64,000 nt of DNA, taken from positions 888,263 through 952,262 of the forward strand of contig VYZB01000223.1 in the NCBI GenBank assembly GCA_013397455.1, given 5' to 3'. The stretch's first letter is position 1. Every line of letters starts with the position of its first letter. The notes under the pieces were generated by a model. The model did no database searches and was not told the origin of the DNA. It worked only from the letters and a program-made list of their open reading frames with translations. Made by a program: the position numbers and the translations under genes. The stretch is from Crotophaga sulcirostris (lineage: Eukaryota > Chordata > Aves > Cuculiformes > Crotophagidae). Positions 47,913 through 61,000 of the stretch are shown here, in pieces.

Positions 47913-50900
47913 TTGAGTACTTTCTAGTAATGGTAGCACTGGGGAGATAGTTCCCTTGGTTTCCCTCAATGTACAGTTCACAGCTTTTAATGCATACGTG
48001 AAATGTTAAATTGACTCTAAAGAAGCCACTTGTGTCCTTTAATTCTCTGATTACATATTCAACTTTGTGGATGGAGCAGACCCTAATGTCCCAGAAGGCA
48101 GCAGCACTATGTTACTCAGACAGAACAGGCAGCAGGGCATAATAATAAACGAGTACTCAGGAATGGAAAGATGAGAAAACATCTTGCAATACCGGTAGCT
48201 GAGTTGCGGCCTGCATGGATACACTGATGCCTCAGAGTCCTTAGCTCTGCAGTGGTACGAGGCTACACAGAGGAGTTAACAGGAGTCAGGTTACTTCAGT
48301 TTTAAACAGGTTTAGTTTTTCGTTTTTTTAAAACGTTGTTTCTATTTTAGTTTTTTTTAAGGTTTTGGTTTTGTTTATTTTTTTTACCTTTAGTTCACAC
48401 AGCCATGCTAAATAAGTGCGTGAGTGATAGAGGGTCTCGCTGAGCAGCGGCAAAGTTTGAGTCACTGAATAAAGTCACAAATAGTGAGATCTCATCTTTT
48501 TGCAGTGTGGACAGTATTAACTCATGACTTGCAGCCCCAGGAAATCAGACAGGCAGGTGGCAGGAACTGAATTTGTCCAGGATCCACGGACATCTTAGAC
48601 CAATCTTCTACCAAATCACACTGGAATAAATCCAAGGCCTCAGCCTGGGCTTCCCTTTGCAGAAGGGAATTTCTCTGTACTTCAGCTACTGTGTACAAAA
48701 AGTGCTTCTGTGAGGGAGGCAACAGCTTCTTATCCCATCCTAACCTGGGGAAAGGGGAAAGAGCAGAGTATAACTAGACTTAAACTTTGTGTCCAGAGTA
48801 CTGGAAAAAGTCTGTGTTACGCTTGCAAATCACGTTTCGCTGAGGGTAACTGGAAGGTAATAAATCATTCATGAACTCATTAGAGCAGCTGTCTGTGGCA
48901 CCCCATCTCTGTGGATGTAGCTAGGCTAATCTTTATAAAACCAGATTTTTGAGAAGTGGGTATTATTCCTAGCTGACATGATACTTGATTTCAAAGCTGT
49001 CATTTCATAGCGGATATGTGGTTTTTTAACCAGACTTTTAAATAAGTTCTTTCCCTTCCATTTCAAATGGATGTTTTTTATTAAATGCTTTCCCCATATT
49101 TTTTTATTTTTTACATAAATCGAAAGACAAGAGACCACATATTCTTAGATTCATATTCAAAAAAATACTCTTGCATAATTTTAATAGAGTGGGCAGAAAC
49201 ATTTTTCTTTTTTTATGCTTTTAATTGAAATGAAATGTCAGTGCTGTGCATTTTCATAAAGTGAAAATTAAAAAAAGTCTGACTTGGTTTGAAACATTTT
49301 GCTTTAATTGTGCTCTCTCTCATTTCTAACGTTTACTTTCCTTTTAGACAGAAAGTTATTTCAAAGTAGAACAGAAGCATAGTTTATCAGAAATATGAAG
49401 AGAAACTATTTTTATATCTTCATAGCTTAAATCTCGAATGAGAAATTCCTCAAAATTGACTTTTGCCATGATTAATTTTGTTAAAAATAAATGAACGTAA
49501 TCTAATAAAAACTATCTATTAAAAAGATTCTGAACAACAAAAGTACCGCAACTTGTGCCTGTGCATGGTCCCCTTGTTTTCCAAGGGCCACAAGAAAATT
49601 TTCTGCTTTGTTTTCCAAGGGGACTCATCCCATGCATATTTGAGATGCAGTTTTCCATGGGTAGGAAAAGCTGGGACATACCATGAATGGTGAAATACTG
49701 GATCTATTCATTGGCATCTGACTTAAAGGCTGTTCAGCCCTGATGTGCTGGTGGGATTTTTCATGGGCTGTGGTGTCTATCCATGTAGCAGCATATATCC
49801 TATACTGGAAGGGCCAATGTAGTCCTCAGGGAGTGTGAAGAGGCACATAGCAACATTAAATAGACTAAAGGGAGAAGAGGACTTATCTTTACCTAGATGT
49901 CATTTGAAATTTTTAATGTGTTGCACAAGCATGAATTACTCTTTGCATTTACTGAAAATATAAAACCCGCTATTACAAAGCCAACACAGGGAAATAGCCA
50001 TAATACGGTTATAACTGCTGCTATCTCTCTTCCAGTTGTAGGACTTATTCCTATTAAGCTGCAGCAATCCCCATTAATGTGAAACTTCATCTTGCATCAG
50101 AAAAATGGTATTTTTTTGAAAAAAGCATTCAGCGTCTGTCTAAACTGCTCTTGTTGAAGTTCTGCCAGTGCCATGTGCTACAGAAAATTGAGTGCTTTAT
50201 AGTTGGGCATCTTGGCTGGGTATGAAGAGGGAAAAGAAGACAAGAAGCAACGAGTTACATTGACAGCCCAAAGGACTTCCCCAGAAATCTGTATTGTATT
50301 TTTCAGAGCACCGTCTCTTAGAAACCTGTGACAGAGACTCCTTTATTTAAATAGGACAGAAGAAACTTTAAGCTCCCAAACCTTATGGTTCTGAGTAAAA
50401 TGTAATTATAATTTCTAGAATAGTTTGGTATCCATTTTTTTTAAATTCAGTCATTCCTATGGCTTCTACAAGGAGCTGAGCTGACTCCTCCGGGCTGGTA
50501 AGTACCATGTCTGGAGGGGATGAAGAAGTCAGGTAAGCTCAGCTCTCTAATGAGGTGGAGTGCTGTGGGGTAAGAACTGAGGTGCAAAATTGGGAGAATT
50601 GAAAATGAATGAAATTTAGTTAAGTGGACACTTTTGCATACTGAAAATCTACCTATATTTAAAAAAAACCCCTACTGGCTGGCTTTTTTAATGGTAGTCT
50701 AGACTTTAAAAGATTTGGGTTTTTACTTCAAATGAGTGTGAACAGAAATTGCCTCTCTTTACTCTCATAGGAAATTTTGGCCTCATTGAATAACGGAGAG
50801 TGCAAGAGCTATGAAACAATGAGTTGAAAGTGCTTTTCTGTATTTGTCTATTTAATTCATATTTTCTGTTATAGAAGATACATAAAACTATCTGCTAGAA

Positions 50901-53900
50901 TGCATGGAAAGTAAATCAGGTTACCAACATTTCTTTTTTTTTTGAGATAGTTTAGATACAGCTCGTATTGGTGAGTGTCCTGTTCCAAGTTAGAAAATTA
51001 TGAAACAGTTGATGTTTACTGAAGCAAGAGATTAATGTGCAGTCCTAAGACTAGTTACATTTCTTGTTTCTAGACAGTAGTGAACATCTGTGTGTGTTTA
51101 CCTCTAAAATTAAAGATTCTGTGTATGGGCGGACGGAAGTTTGGAGGCTTATTCAAAAATAGACTGAATCTTTAGCTCTTCCATATGTTCCAGCTATTCG
51201 TGGGACCAGGAGAACTAGTTTTGTTTGTGTAACGAGGGAATGAATCTTATTCCCATTTGAGTGGATGTGCTAGATGCTCTGCTGCTGGTAGTGAATGCTG
51301 ACCTGTGCATTGAGATTACAGACCACTGACCACACAGAAGTATTCTCTAGATCCATCTCTCTGCTGACAGTTTATATTCAATAGTTAAGGCTGACTAGAT
51401 CTTACAGCTTTTTACAGAACAGAAGCACAACCTCGTCTTCTGAAGCTGTTTCTTTGGGTAATTCTTTGCTTTTCTCCCTTCAGAAGTTTGTCACAAAACA
51501 CTGTTTTTTTGGTTTTGTTCTTTGACATCCTGAGAGTTAATACTCATCTTAAAGCGACCCTAGTTTTCTCTCCGTTTCTCTCTCTTTCTGGTAGTTTCAG
51601 ATAACAAATGCATTGAGTATCATTCTACATGCTATCACTATGCTTCTATCACTGAGAGCTCATTTTTTGTTGAATTTCTGGTTTCTGTGGTTACTATCTA
51701 GTGGAGAAAAACACAGCAGGAACATGAATAACAGACAATGATGTTAGAAAAGCTATTAATAATGATTATACAGTTCAGGATTTTTCTGCCTTTTAAAGTG
51801 CCCAAAGCATTAGTTTCCTCAAATGCCAACCCCAAATTTAGATAATTTTTTTTCTTCCCCTAATTTTCTGTTGTATCTGAATGTTTGTCATCATCTTCCT
51901 CCTGTACTCTGGAAGAGGCCTACAGCTGCCTGCACCTTTCCTAATTTTCACACTGAGTACGACATCCTGCTGCAGGCTCCCCACCTATAAAATGGTGAGA
52001 AGGACCCCACTGTGTATGTTGAAATTCATAGGAAAAAAACCCAATGTGTGTGAGCTGAGCCGAGAGTTATGTTAAGATGATAGTGGGTGATGCTCAGAAA
52101 TGAAGAAAAAGTAACAGCAGAGGAAAAAAAGAAAGAATTGGAGGTTGCCTTGTGGTAGGAGGTTTTTTAGAGTGCCATGGAATGAATGTGGAACAACTTC
52201 CATGTGGTCTGGCTTTATTAATCTTGCGGGTTGGGCAGCGCTGAGGAAAAGTGATTGCTTGATAGATATTTGCCATGACATCAGTGGAGTAAGCTTAAGA
52301 GCAATTAAGCACTTCTTAAGAAGGCAAACATGAGAGACAAATAAAAATTGCTAAAAGTAGAGCTCTTTTATCCCAAATAAGGGAAAATTCTACAGTGATT
52401 AATCTGTTTAATTTAAATTGGGCAAACTTAATAAAAATACAAGTTAATAAGCTTAAGTCACACACATGTTGCAGTTTCATCTGGTGATTTTATTGTGTGT
52501 AGACTTCTTTCACGACAAGTAGCAATAAAAAAATGAAACTACATTTAGTATCCTTTTAGATGAACCTGCTGTAATTTACTGAAACTTATTTTTTTGGTGC
52601 CTCAGATATTCATTTGACATGGAGATCCTTCGCCTTTGCCTGCCTGTTTTTTTATCGGAAGTGGGGATAAGTATGTTTTTTCACATGAATGAATCTATAT
52701 TGATTTCCTGTTTGGTTTCTCATTATTAGCAATAAGTTGTCTTAATAAACACGTGGGACTTATTCATAGCAACAGGCAAAAGTAAACAGATTTTGACAGT
52801 TAAATATCACAAGACCCTGTAAATAGTAAGCAGTCTGATTCCATGTGTTTGTTTTGTTCATACCCATTTCTTACATTGCTTTTTCACCATGTGAGAATGC
52901 GTCCAACAGAGCACTTAGACTACTCAGAAACAAATCAGAGGTATCATCCAAATTCTACTGCAAAGAATGCAAATATTAATGTACTAGCTAGATATTTACT
53001 GTATTTGCTACAGTAAATCCTATTTATCTGTATACTCATGAAGAAGTCCAAGGTGATATCCTCCATCTGTGTATATTGGTTGGAATTTCAGTCTGTCTAC
53101 AGAAGAGTACAAATTTCAAGACAGCAGCAATGTGAGGAATTTAATAAGTCCAGCCGCATTCAAACATTTTAAGTTGGTACCTTGACTGTATGTTGTTGCA
53201 TCTTAAAGCAAATCTCAGTTGCAGAAGGCCAGGTACCTGTTTTTCCTTGTAAAACACGAGAAAGGCACAGAAAACAAAACCAATTTTGTTAGTTATTTTT
53301 CCCCTAGAGCACTTGAATAACTTGTGATCACTGTCTAGAGCCGACAGAGCAGATCCACAGAAAACCAATGAAGCTGAGATGTTTGGGGTTCTCTTTAGGA
53401 ACATAATGAATGGGAAATATTGATTTCATTTGTGTTAGTTAGAGTTTTTCAGCTGTCTCCAAGGCAGACAGATACCTATCAAGCTTGGTTTGTAGCAATA
53501 CTTAAGCTGTGTTTAATTCATTTATATGTATGTTATCTAGGTACCAGCTGACGGCTTCCACTAACATCATTGCAGCCATAAAGTATGTGATTTGCAATAA
53601 GCAGATAGGCAGGGAAGACTGGAAAAGACACTAAGGGAAAAGGTTTATGAAACCTGTCTTGGCTGGAGGCACATGTGAAGATCCTTGGTATCAGATTCAC
53701 TAGTGCTCCAACTCTTATTGTGTAGGTCCAGCAAAGCAGCTATAAACCCATCAGAAATAACCTTACAGCTACTTTGTATTAATATAAGAGACTAAAATTC
53801 CTGAATCTAACCTGTAGACATTATAGTGGTGGGGTTTTTTTCTTTTACTATAGGAAAATCAGGAGAATGACATTCCCTTATTGTCCAGGGGCACAGGGAG

Positions 53901-55020
53901 GCTAAAAGTCATTCTACAAAGTATCATGTATGTGCTTCAGGTATGAGCAAAACACAGCCACAACTGGGTGCCTCTGTGCCCTCTCTTTGCTGGGAAGTAC
54001 CTGTAGTGTGAATGACTAAAATCAAAGAGCATCCTCTCCTCCCACTATGTGCATACCTGGTCCTGGCATGATGCAAGAGATAAGGCTGTTGATGTTTGGG
54101 CCTGTCAAGTCGTGAGGCAGGAGGATGTTAGTAGTTTCTTGAGTGAGTTCAGTGAGAGGGTCTGCAGATCCACGGCAGTGCAGTGCAGTAACAGCAAGGG
54201 CTGCAGGAACTGCAGGTAACAGCCTGTGTAAGTTACCTGTGCCTCTGAGCAGGAAATGTTCCCATACCTGAGCAGAGCCAATACTATTTGAGGAAACACT
54301 TGAAAATTTGATAGGTGAATCTGTGAAGAGGTGCATTTCTTCATCTATTCAGGGTTCCAAACCCACAGCTGTGACCAGCTGATCAGTGTCTTGCAGAGTC
54401 TGACCATCTTCTTGTTACATACATGTGCTAGGATGTTTGCTTCTACTTGCTCCAGCTTTAACATATAATGCAGCCCACAGGATGATTGCTATATAAACCC
54501 CTGGTTTTAATTCAAGGGCCTGCACACACTCCCATAAACCATCTGAGTCATGGGAGCCAACAGCACGTGTCCTACTAGAGGAGACTGGGAGAGTACTTGG
54601 GAGACAGTAATTCATATTTGCTTACCCTGACCTCTTCTTTCTCCCAGGGTACCAAATTTTGGCTGAAGTGGGAGGCAGGGAAGTGAGCTAGACGGCTATC
54701 ATTTTGTTCTTGAGGCAGCAAACAGAGGGGTTGCAAGTGGCATTCAGCTTTTCATTCCTAGAGGGCATGAGTCAGATGGCATTTGCTGAGGCTGAAGAGC
54801 ACATGCAAGACTAGACTCCAGAGCTCAGGGGACATATGAGAGTGTGTCAGGCCCTGGAGGTACTGGCCACAAAGCCTGGCTTTTCCAAATGACTTCAGTT
54901 AGCCCAGCTCTGAGCAGCTGGGGTTACATTTTAGCTAGTGTAATCCCATGTAAAAAGATGCTTCTGGGAGTGAGATCCTGTCTGTAAAAAATCCCACAGA
55001 GCCACTGGCGTTGTTCACAG
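47913..55020. other. Gene-free stretch
   Basis: No coding exon, RNA gene or CR1 copy recognised. T-rich tracts lie at 48307-48390. A very AT-rich block (49190-49520) resembles conserved non-coding sequence. TTGTTTTCCAAGGG occurs twice near 49574 and 49608. Confidence 0.5.
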
Positions 55021-58000
55021 CTATGTTTTTTTTTTTAATATGAGGCCAGGACGTGCCCCACTATGGAAGAAGCCTCCAGTGTTTTACATCATCTCTTGTG
55101 TTTTTGAGCCATTGCTCACTAACAGTGTGCTGTGCTCAGGCTGTCCTTGGGCTGTCTGCTGTGTCTGAGACAGCAGGAGGCAGCTGGGAGGTGTGTGTAA
55201 CCCTGGCACAGTACTCAGTTTGGCAAGGGTTCTCTGCTGGTGTAGAGATGCCTTTGCATGGCTTTCATTGCAGCTTGCTTTAGCTGCACGTGCTCTCTTG
55301 GTACTCCACACTGGTCATTTAACTTTTCATTAACTGTGGAAAAGCAGCTGGCCCAAACCGTCTCAGCTAAAGGAAAATAGGTTGAGGGAAGAGTTTGTTT
55401 ACAGAAACAAAAAACAAACCAAGCCCCATAATCTATAAAGGCAATTGGGAAAAGGTTGGTAACTCATTTAAGAACCTAAACATTTATTTAGCTATCTGAA
55501 ATTAATTTAAAAGCCTAAAATCTTGTGAGCATGCAAGATATAATTAGATTATTTTTTTTTTTGTCCTTCCAGAAACAGCCTATTTAGCATTGCTCTGCAG
55601 TATGTTGAGAGATGTATCCTTGGTGCGTTATGGCCTTTTGGAAACCAGAACAAATACAAAATTCTTCCAAAAGAAATACCATAGCATGAACTCTCATGCA
55701 ATGAAATACTAAACAAATGCATTTCAGTCAGATGTGAATGCCAGATTCTTGTTCTGCTGCATCAGCTGGATCTATCCATTGCTCTGTATTTGCCTTCAGG
55801 AGGGAAGGAAAGAGAAAATGTCTCTTGTGTTCAAGGAGTCTCACGTTATGTATAGCTGAAACTTTGCATTTCCTGCTGTTGGGAAATCTCAATGGCACAA
55901 TCAAGAAGATACAAACACAATAATTCAATTTTTTTTTTTTTAAAAGTAGGAGTATATAAGCTGAAAATTGAGGGAGTAGGTAAGTTCATCATATTGCTGC
56001 AGAGGAAGCTTGGAGGATAAAAGAAACTGTCTGTGCAAAGGAAAGGCAAGAAAATGAGTTGCTGTTCACTTTTCTTGTAATATGTTGTAGCACAGCCCTC
56101 TGCTTGATGAGTTGGGTTTCTACCATCTTTACTCAATCTAATGCAATGCAAGGAAGTGCACTATTTTCACCATCTTTACCCAACTCAAAAAGGACTCAGT
56201 GTGCATTAATCATTATATTATTTACTTATAAGTGTTTTTAGGCTTAGTACATGAGGTAAAGGGAACTAGGAGTAACAGTGCTAATCACCAAGCTCCCAGT
56301 CTTGTTATAACTACTCTTCTTATTTTCATGTAATTAACATTTATTATGATATTTTAAAAGATTGCATTAATCCGCCAGGAAGATATATGGTATTTTTCAG
56401 TATCATTGTTATCAACATTTACTAGCAATTACTTCATATTTGTTATAGATTCCTTTTTTTCTTTGCAGATCAATAGGACAAAAGGCAAGACTTAATTGAA
56501 TAATAGTTTTTCTCCCTCTGCTGTTTTCTTTATTGGACTAAAAACCTACAGAACCACTTTGTTGCAGATTGTTGTATTTACTGTGATTTTTTATTTTGCT
56601 TCCTTACCTGAAAATTGGGCTGAAGAATAAGTACTTGATACGTAATACTATAGTCAGGTTTCCAACTCAGACAGATGTCTGCTGCTACTGTTACTTTAGC
56701 AAATTGCTTGTTCCACTTTATCTCCAATTGTGCTTTTATTCACAATATAGTATTTCCTGTTGTATGTGTAGCTTTCTAAGTTCAGGAAATTACCATCCAT
56801 CCTCATATTTTGATTCTTTGTTGTATAACTCTGTTTCACTTTTGCCAGTTGCTCCCTTCTCAGTCTTCATTATTTATTTATTATTTAACATATTCAGATG
56901 TTAAAGAGAGGAGAAAGGGAGCATCTGGCTCTGCCAGTCTGTCACGTATGGAGCAGTATTTTGGTTGTTGAATCATTCCATACTGAAATCACAATTTTAT
57001 CTAGCGGATCTGTCCTACAGTGTTGTTGAGTTGTAGGCTGCTTACTTTGTTGAATCCACCTAGCCAGGTAACATTGTTGTGATGCAGAGAAGTGTTATAA
57101 TGAGGTTTTAGAAATGTGGAAATAAAGCACATGCCCATGCAGACAATCAGCAACAGATACAAACGAAGCTCTTTTCTTTCAGTAGGAATGAGCCAGGAGC
57201 TGTTAAATGCCTTGGAGCATTGAAAAATTTGTAGGAGAGCCATCTGCTTTCTTTGGAGGCTCAACCCTGCCAATACAAATGCAGATGCTTAAGGGAAAAG
57301 ATCTTTACAATTCTGCTAATGAGAAACTTTACAGGGTTTACTAAGAGGTAAGAGTTTGCTATTAAGCAGTAACAAACTCTGTACTGACAGACAGTGATTT
57401 ATTACATTCAAATGGTGCCAGAGCTGGTAAGCCTGAAAAGTCATAGGTGGTGTCTGAGCCATTTTCTTCACCCTTACATAGGTCTTCAGTTCTAGGTGTA
57501 CTGTTGTTGTGTAACTGTTGATTAATTGTTTCACAAATGTGAGATTTCAGCTGTGCAATTCCTACCTTCAGGTGTGCTTATGTGAGACCATTTTTAGGAC
57601 TGTATTTGAAGTTTTATTTTTCAGAACAGGGTGCAAGGGTACTTAAAATATATTTGTCAAAAAGGAGAATCCCTCCAAATTGGCCATAAAGAGGAAAAAA
57701 AGCTTTCTAGCATAACAAGTAGCTTCAGAGCTCACAAGAAGAAAAAGCTCTCAGCTCTTTTGACTTAACAAAACCAGATCTCAGCACTGTCTGCAAAATT
57801 TGCTGTAAAAGTTGTGTTAACTCAGAGTAAATACCATGTCAAGTGACACGCGATAACTTGGGTTCTTGTTTACTTCAACAATGGCACTGTGTACATCAAA
57901 TAAGTTTATTGTGATTGTAATTCTCTCTTTTAGATGCTAAATTAATTCCATTTCCTCTGTTTCATGCTTTAAAGCACATTCTCTGGAATCTGGAGTCCTT

Positions 58001-61000
58001 TTCTTGATTTGCTTCTGAAACCTTCTCAAAGTTGCAGCAGTGTGAATACCAGAGCTTCTGCCTACAAACAGGTAATAACTCCCTATTGCAATTTGATAGT
58101 CTTCTACTTATACAAGGGCAATGAGGCAAAAAGGTGGAAAGGATCTTCGAAACTGCTTTGTATATCATTGCAAAAGTTTAAAAAAGTGAAAAAGACAGTT
58201 TTTAATTCTTTGGACCTAAAAAATACTATGTTTTAAAGAAGATGAGTATTACTGTGAAATCGAATGCCTTGATGGTAAGTCTTCAGTCAGCTCTCACTAT
58301 TATTCAAATGGATGAAATCCAAGAGTTATTTACTACCCAAGGGTTACTTAAACCATAGCACACAATTAAGAGCATTATCACAATTATACAAGGATTATTT
58401 TGGAAGAAGAGTGTGCCATTTGAATGCATAAATAATGCACTTCACCATATTAGCGTTATGAAGGGGAGCACTACTGCTGAGTAACTGCAGACTTCTGAGA
58501 AATTGCTTTGGGGAGATTTTCAAAGATGCCATCAGGGAGGCAGCTGTCTGGCTCCTGAAAGTCAGGTGACAAATGGATACCATTTGAGCTTAAGCATACC
58601 TGATGCCTGGTTACTTCTGGCTTGCTGCTTTTTGCTGAGGACCACTGTTGCCGCATGGTCTTTCCCATAGTCTATAGCAAAATGGCAACTCAGAGTCACA
58701 ACTGCTGCTCTTTGTGTTCCTGGTGAAGGACACTGACAGCTCTTCTCTTGGCAGACTCATGTCTATTTGCATATCCACGAAGACTGACAGTGTTGCAGGA
58801 AAGGAGATTTTTTCCAGGGGCTGCCTTCCTCCTTGCTAAAAGCAGCTCAGTGTGGTGCTGGAGGTGTCACATCCCCATGGATAGTCACTAACTCCATGTT
58901 CTCACAGACAGACCTAAAGGTTTCACGTTGCACCTTCTACCTCTGAAGGTGCTTGCTTCCCCCTGCTTATATCCCCACTGGCTTTGTCCTCCAGCTGGTT
59001 CATCCATACCAGGTCTTGTGTTTGGGTAGGTGTGAAATGAATGGAATCAGTCCACAAGGCCAGTGAACAACTGGCAATTCAGAAGGAGGAAATGTACAGC
59101 CTCTTGTGAGATGAACTTGTTGATTTGACTCACCCTACTTCTGCAACATCAGTAGACTTAATACAAGCAAAGAGGAGGGAGATGCAGGACTGCTTTGGGC
59201 TGAGTGCAAATCTTGAGTGTGAATAGTAAGTGTCTAATACAAGACACCTAGCGTAAACATCTGCAGTAATTCTGAGTAGTCTTGTTTGTGGTTGGGGATC
59301 ATACACTGAATGTATAAAATACTGTAAAAATGCCACCTAATCTGAAAAACCAAACCTTTCCAGTCTGTTGCAGAGCAGTGCTATAATAATGCATGGAGTG
59401 CCCACAAGGAAATTTTTAGTATTGTATTCAATTTTAGGAACGGCAATGAGGATAAGTAATTTAGACTCTGGAGTATACAGGTGTTTAGTGAGAAGAGTAG
59501 AATATCCAGTAACAGTGGGGTGAAGGATTTTTTGTAAAATAGTGTAAGATCATCTTTTAATAGGCTATGTCTTAATTCTTATATGGGCTTTTCCTGAATT
59601 TTTTGCTGAGCTGTTGTATTTGCTGCATATTACTTTAATTCTATTTAATATGGAGTTATCTGCTGGAGCATTTTGGTCGCCTGCAACCTTTGTGTCCTTT
59701 GAGCTTTCCTGAATAAAAAAGTGGAGGTAACGTTCAAGTTGAACACTTGGAATACAGACTTTAAGGATGCTGATTTTTGATTTATTTGTAGGAGTAAATG
59801 TCTTATCTTTACATTGTCCTTTTTGTGGTACTAAATTTACTTTCCTCCAGTTGGGATTTCCATAAACAACAAAAAAAGGTTATTTATTTATTAACATGTT
59901 CGGAGCCGGCATTTGACTAGTAGTTTTTGGCCTTTATATTTTTAGAATAGTCAAAAGTCAAACCTGTAATCGCCACCTTACTTATTTGTCTTAATTTTTT
60001 TCAACTTGGGAAGTCAGTGTCAAGGCCAAATGGGAGAAATGGGAGAATGCTTCCTAGCAGGAAACTCAGGGCAGGACTTCAATGAGAGGTCAGATTTGTG
60101 TCTTACCCATCTTTCCTGACTGCCCTGGTTAGTGACAGGAACATAACCTAGTTCTTAACTGGTATCATCCTGTTCCATTCATTGAAGCTATTCAAGGTGT
60201 GTGTTTGTGTAGCTAAGTAAGGGAGACTATTATTTAAGAAATTTAAGAAGATAGAGTCAACAGAAATTATCTGTGGAGTATATAGACTGGAAGATTGCTC
60301 CTAAGGCTAAAGTGCCATATAAAAATACCTTCTATAAGACATTGGCAATGTAAAGATAAAAGATCATTTCAAATCTCTAAAGACAAGAAATGTGCAAAAA
60401 TCAGGCCTTTATCCCAGTTAATTTTTTAGAGATTCTCCTATATTATGGATAAGACTTATTCCTGATACTCCTTGTTTAAGAGGTTGTATTTAATACACTT
60501 TTTTGGTCATAAGCTACTTGGTTATAGTGTAGTCTTCACTGTGCCAGAGTATTTCCTGACTGCAAATACAGGATGCACATTCTGCTTTGTTTCTCGGACA
60601 TTGCCATTTTGACTGAAGCTTTGTTAGCTTTATTTTTCAATAACTAGCAAATCCCTCTACCAGTGACATTATATATAGGAAAGTTGTAAGTTTTAAAAAC
60701 AATATACATAGTCTGCAAATTTTTGTGGTTTTTTTTTTTAATATCAATCAATGAAACTCTGGTTTTGATTAGATCCACACAGAAACAAGAGAAAGCATAG
60801 TTTGTGTAGATTAAGATAAAGTTTTCTGTTTATGGATACAGAGAAAAAAATTCAAATGTGAGAGCCCTTGCAAGACCTGATATGCAGAAGTCTTGAATGT
60901 GCCCGAAACTACTGAAATGAGTAGGAGCAGAGTCAAAACTGCTTTACTAGAGTAAAGGCACTTTTGTTTGTACCTTTTGAATACGTCGAAAAATAAGTTT

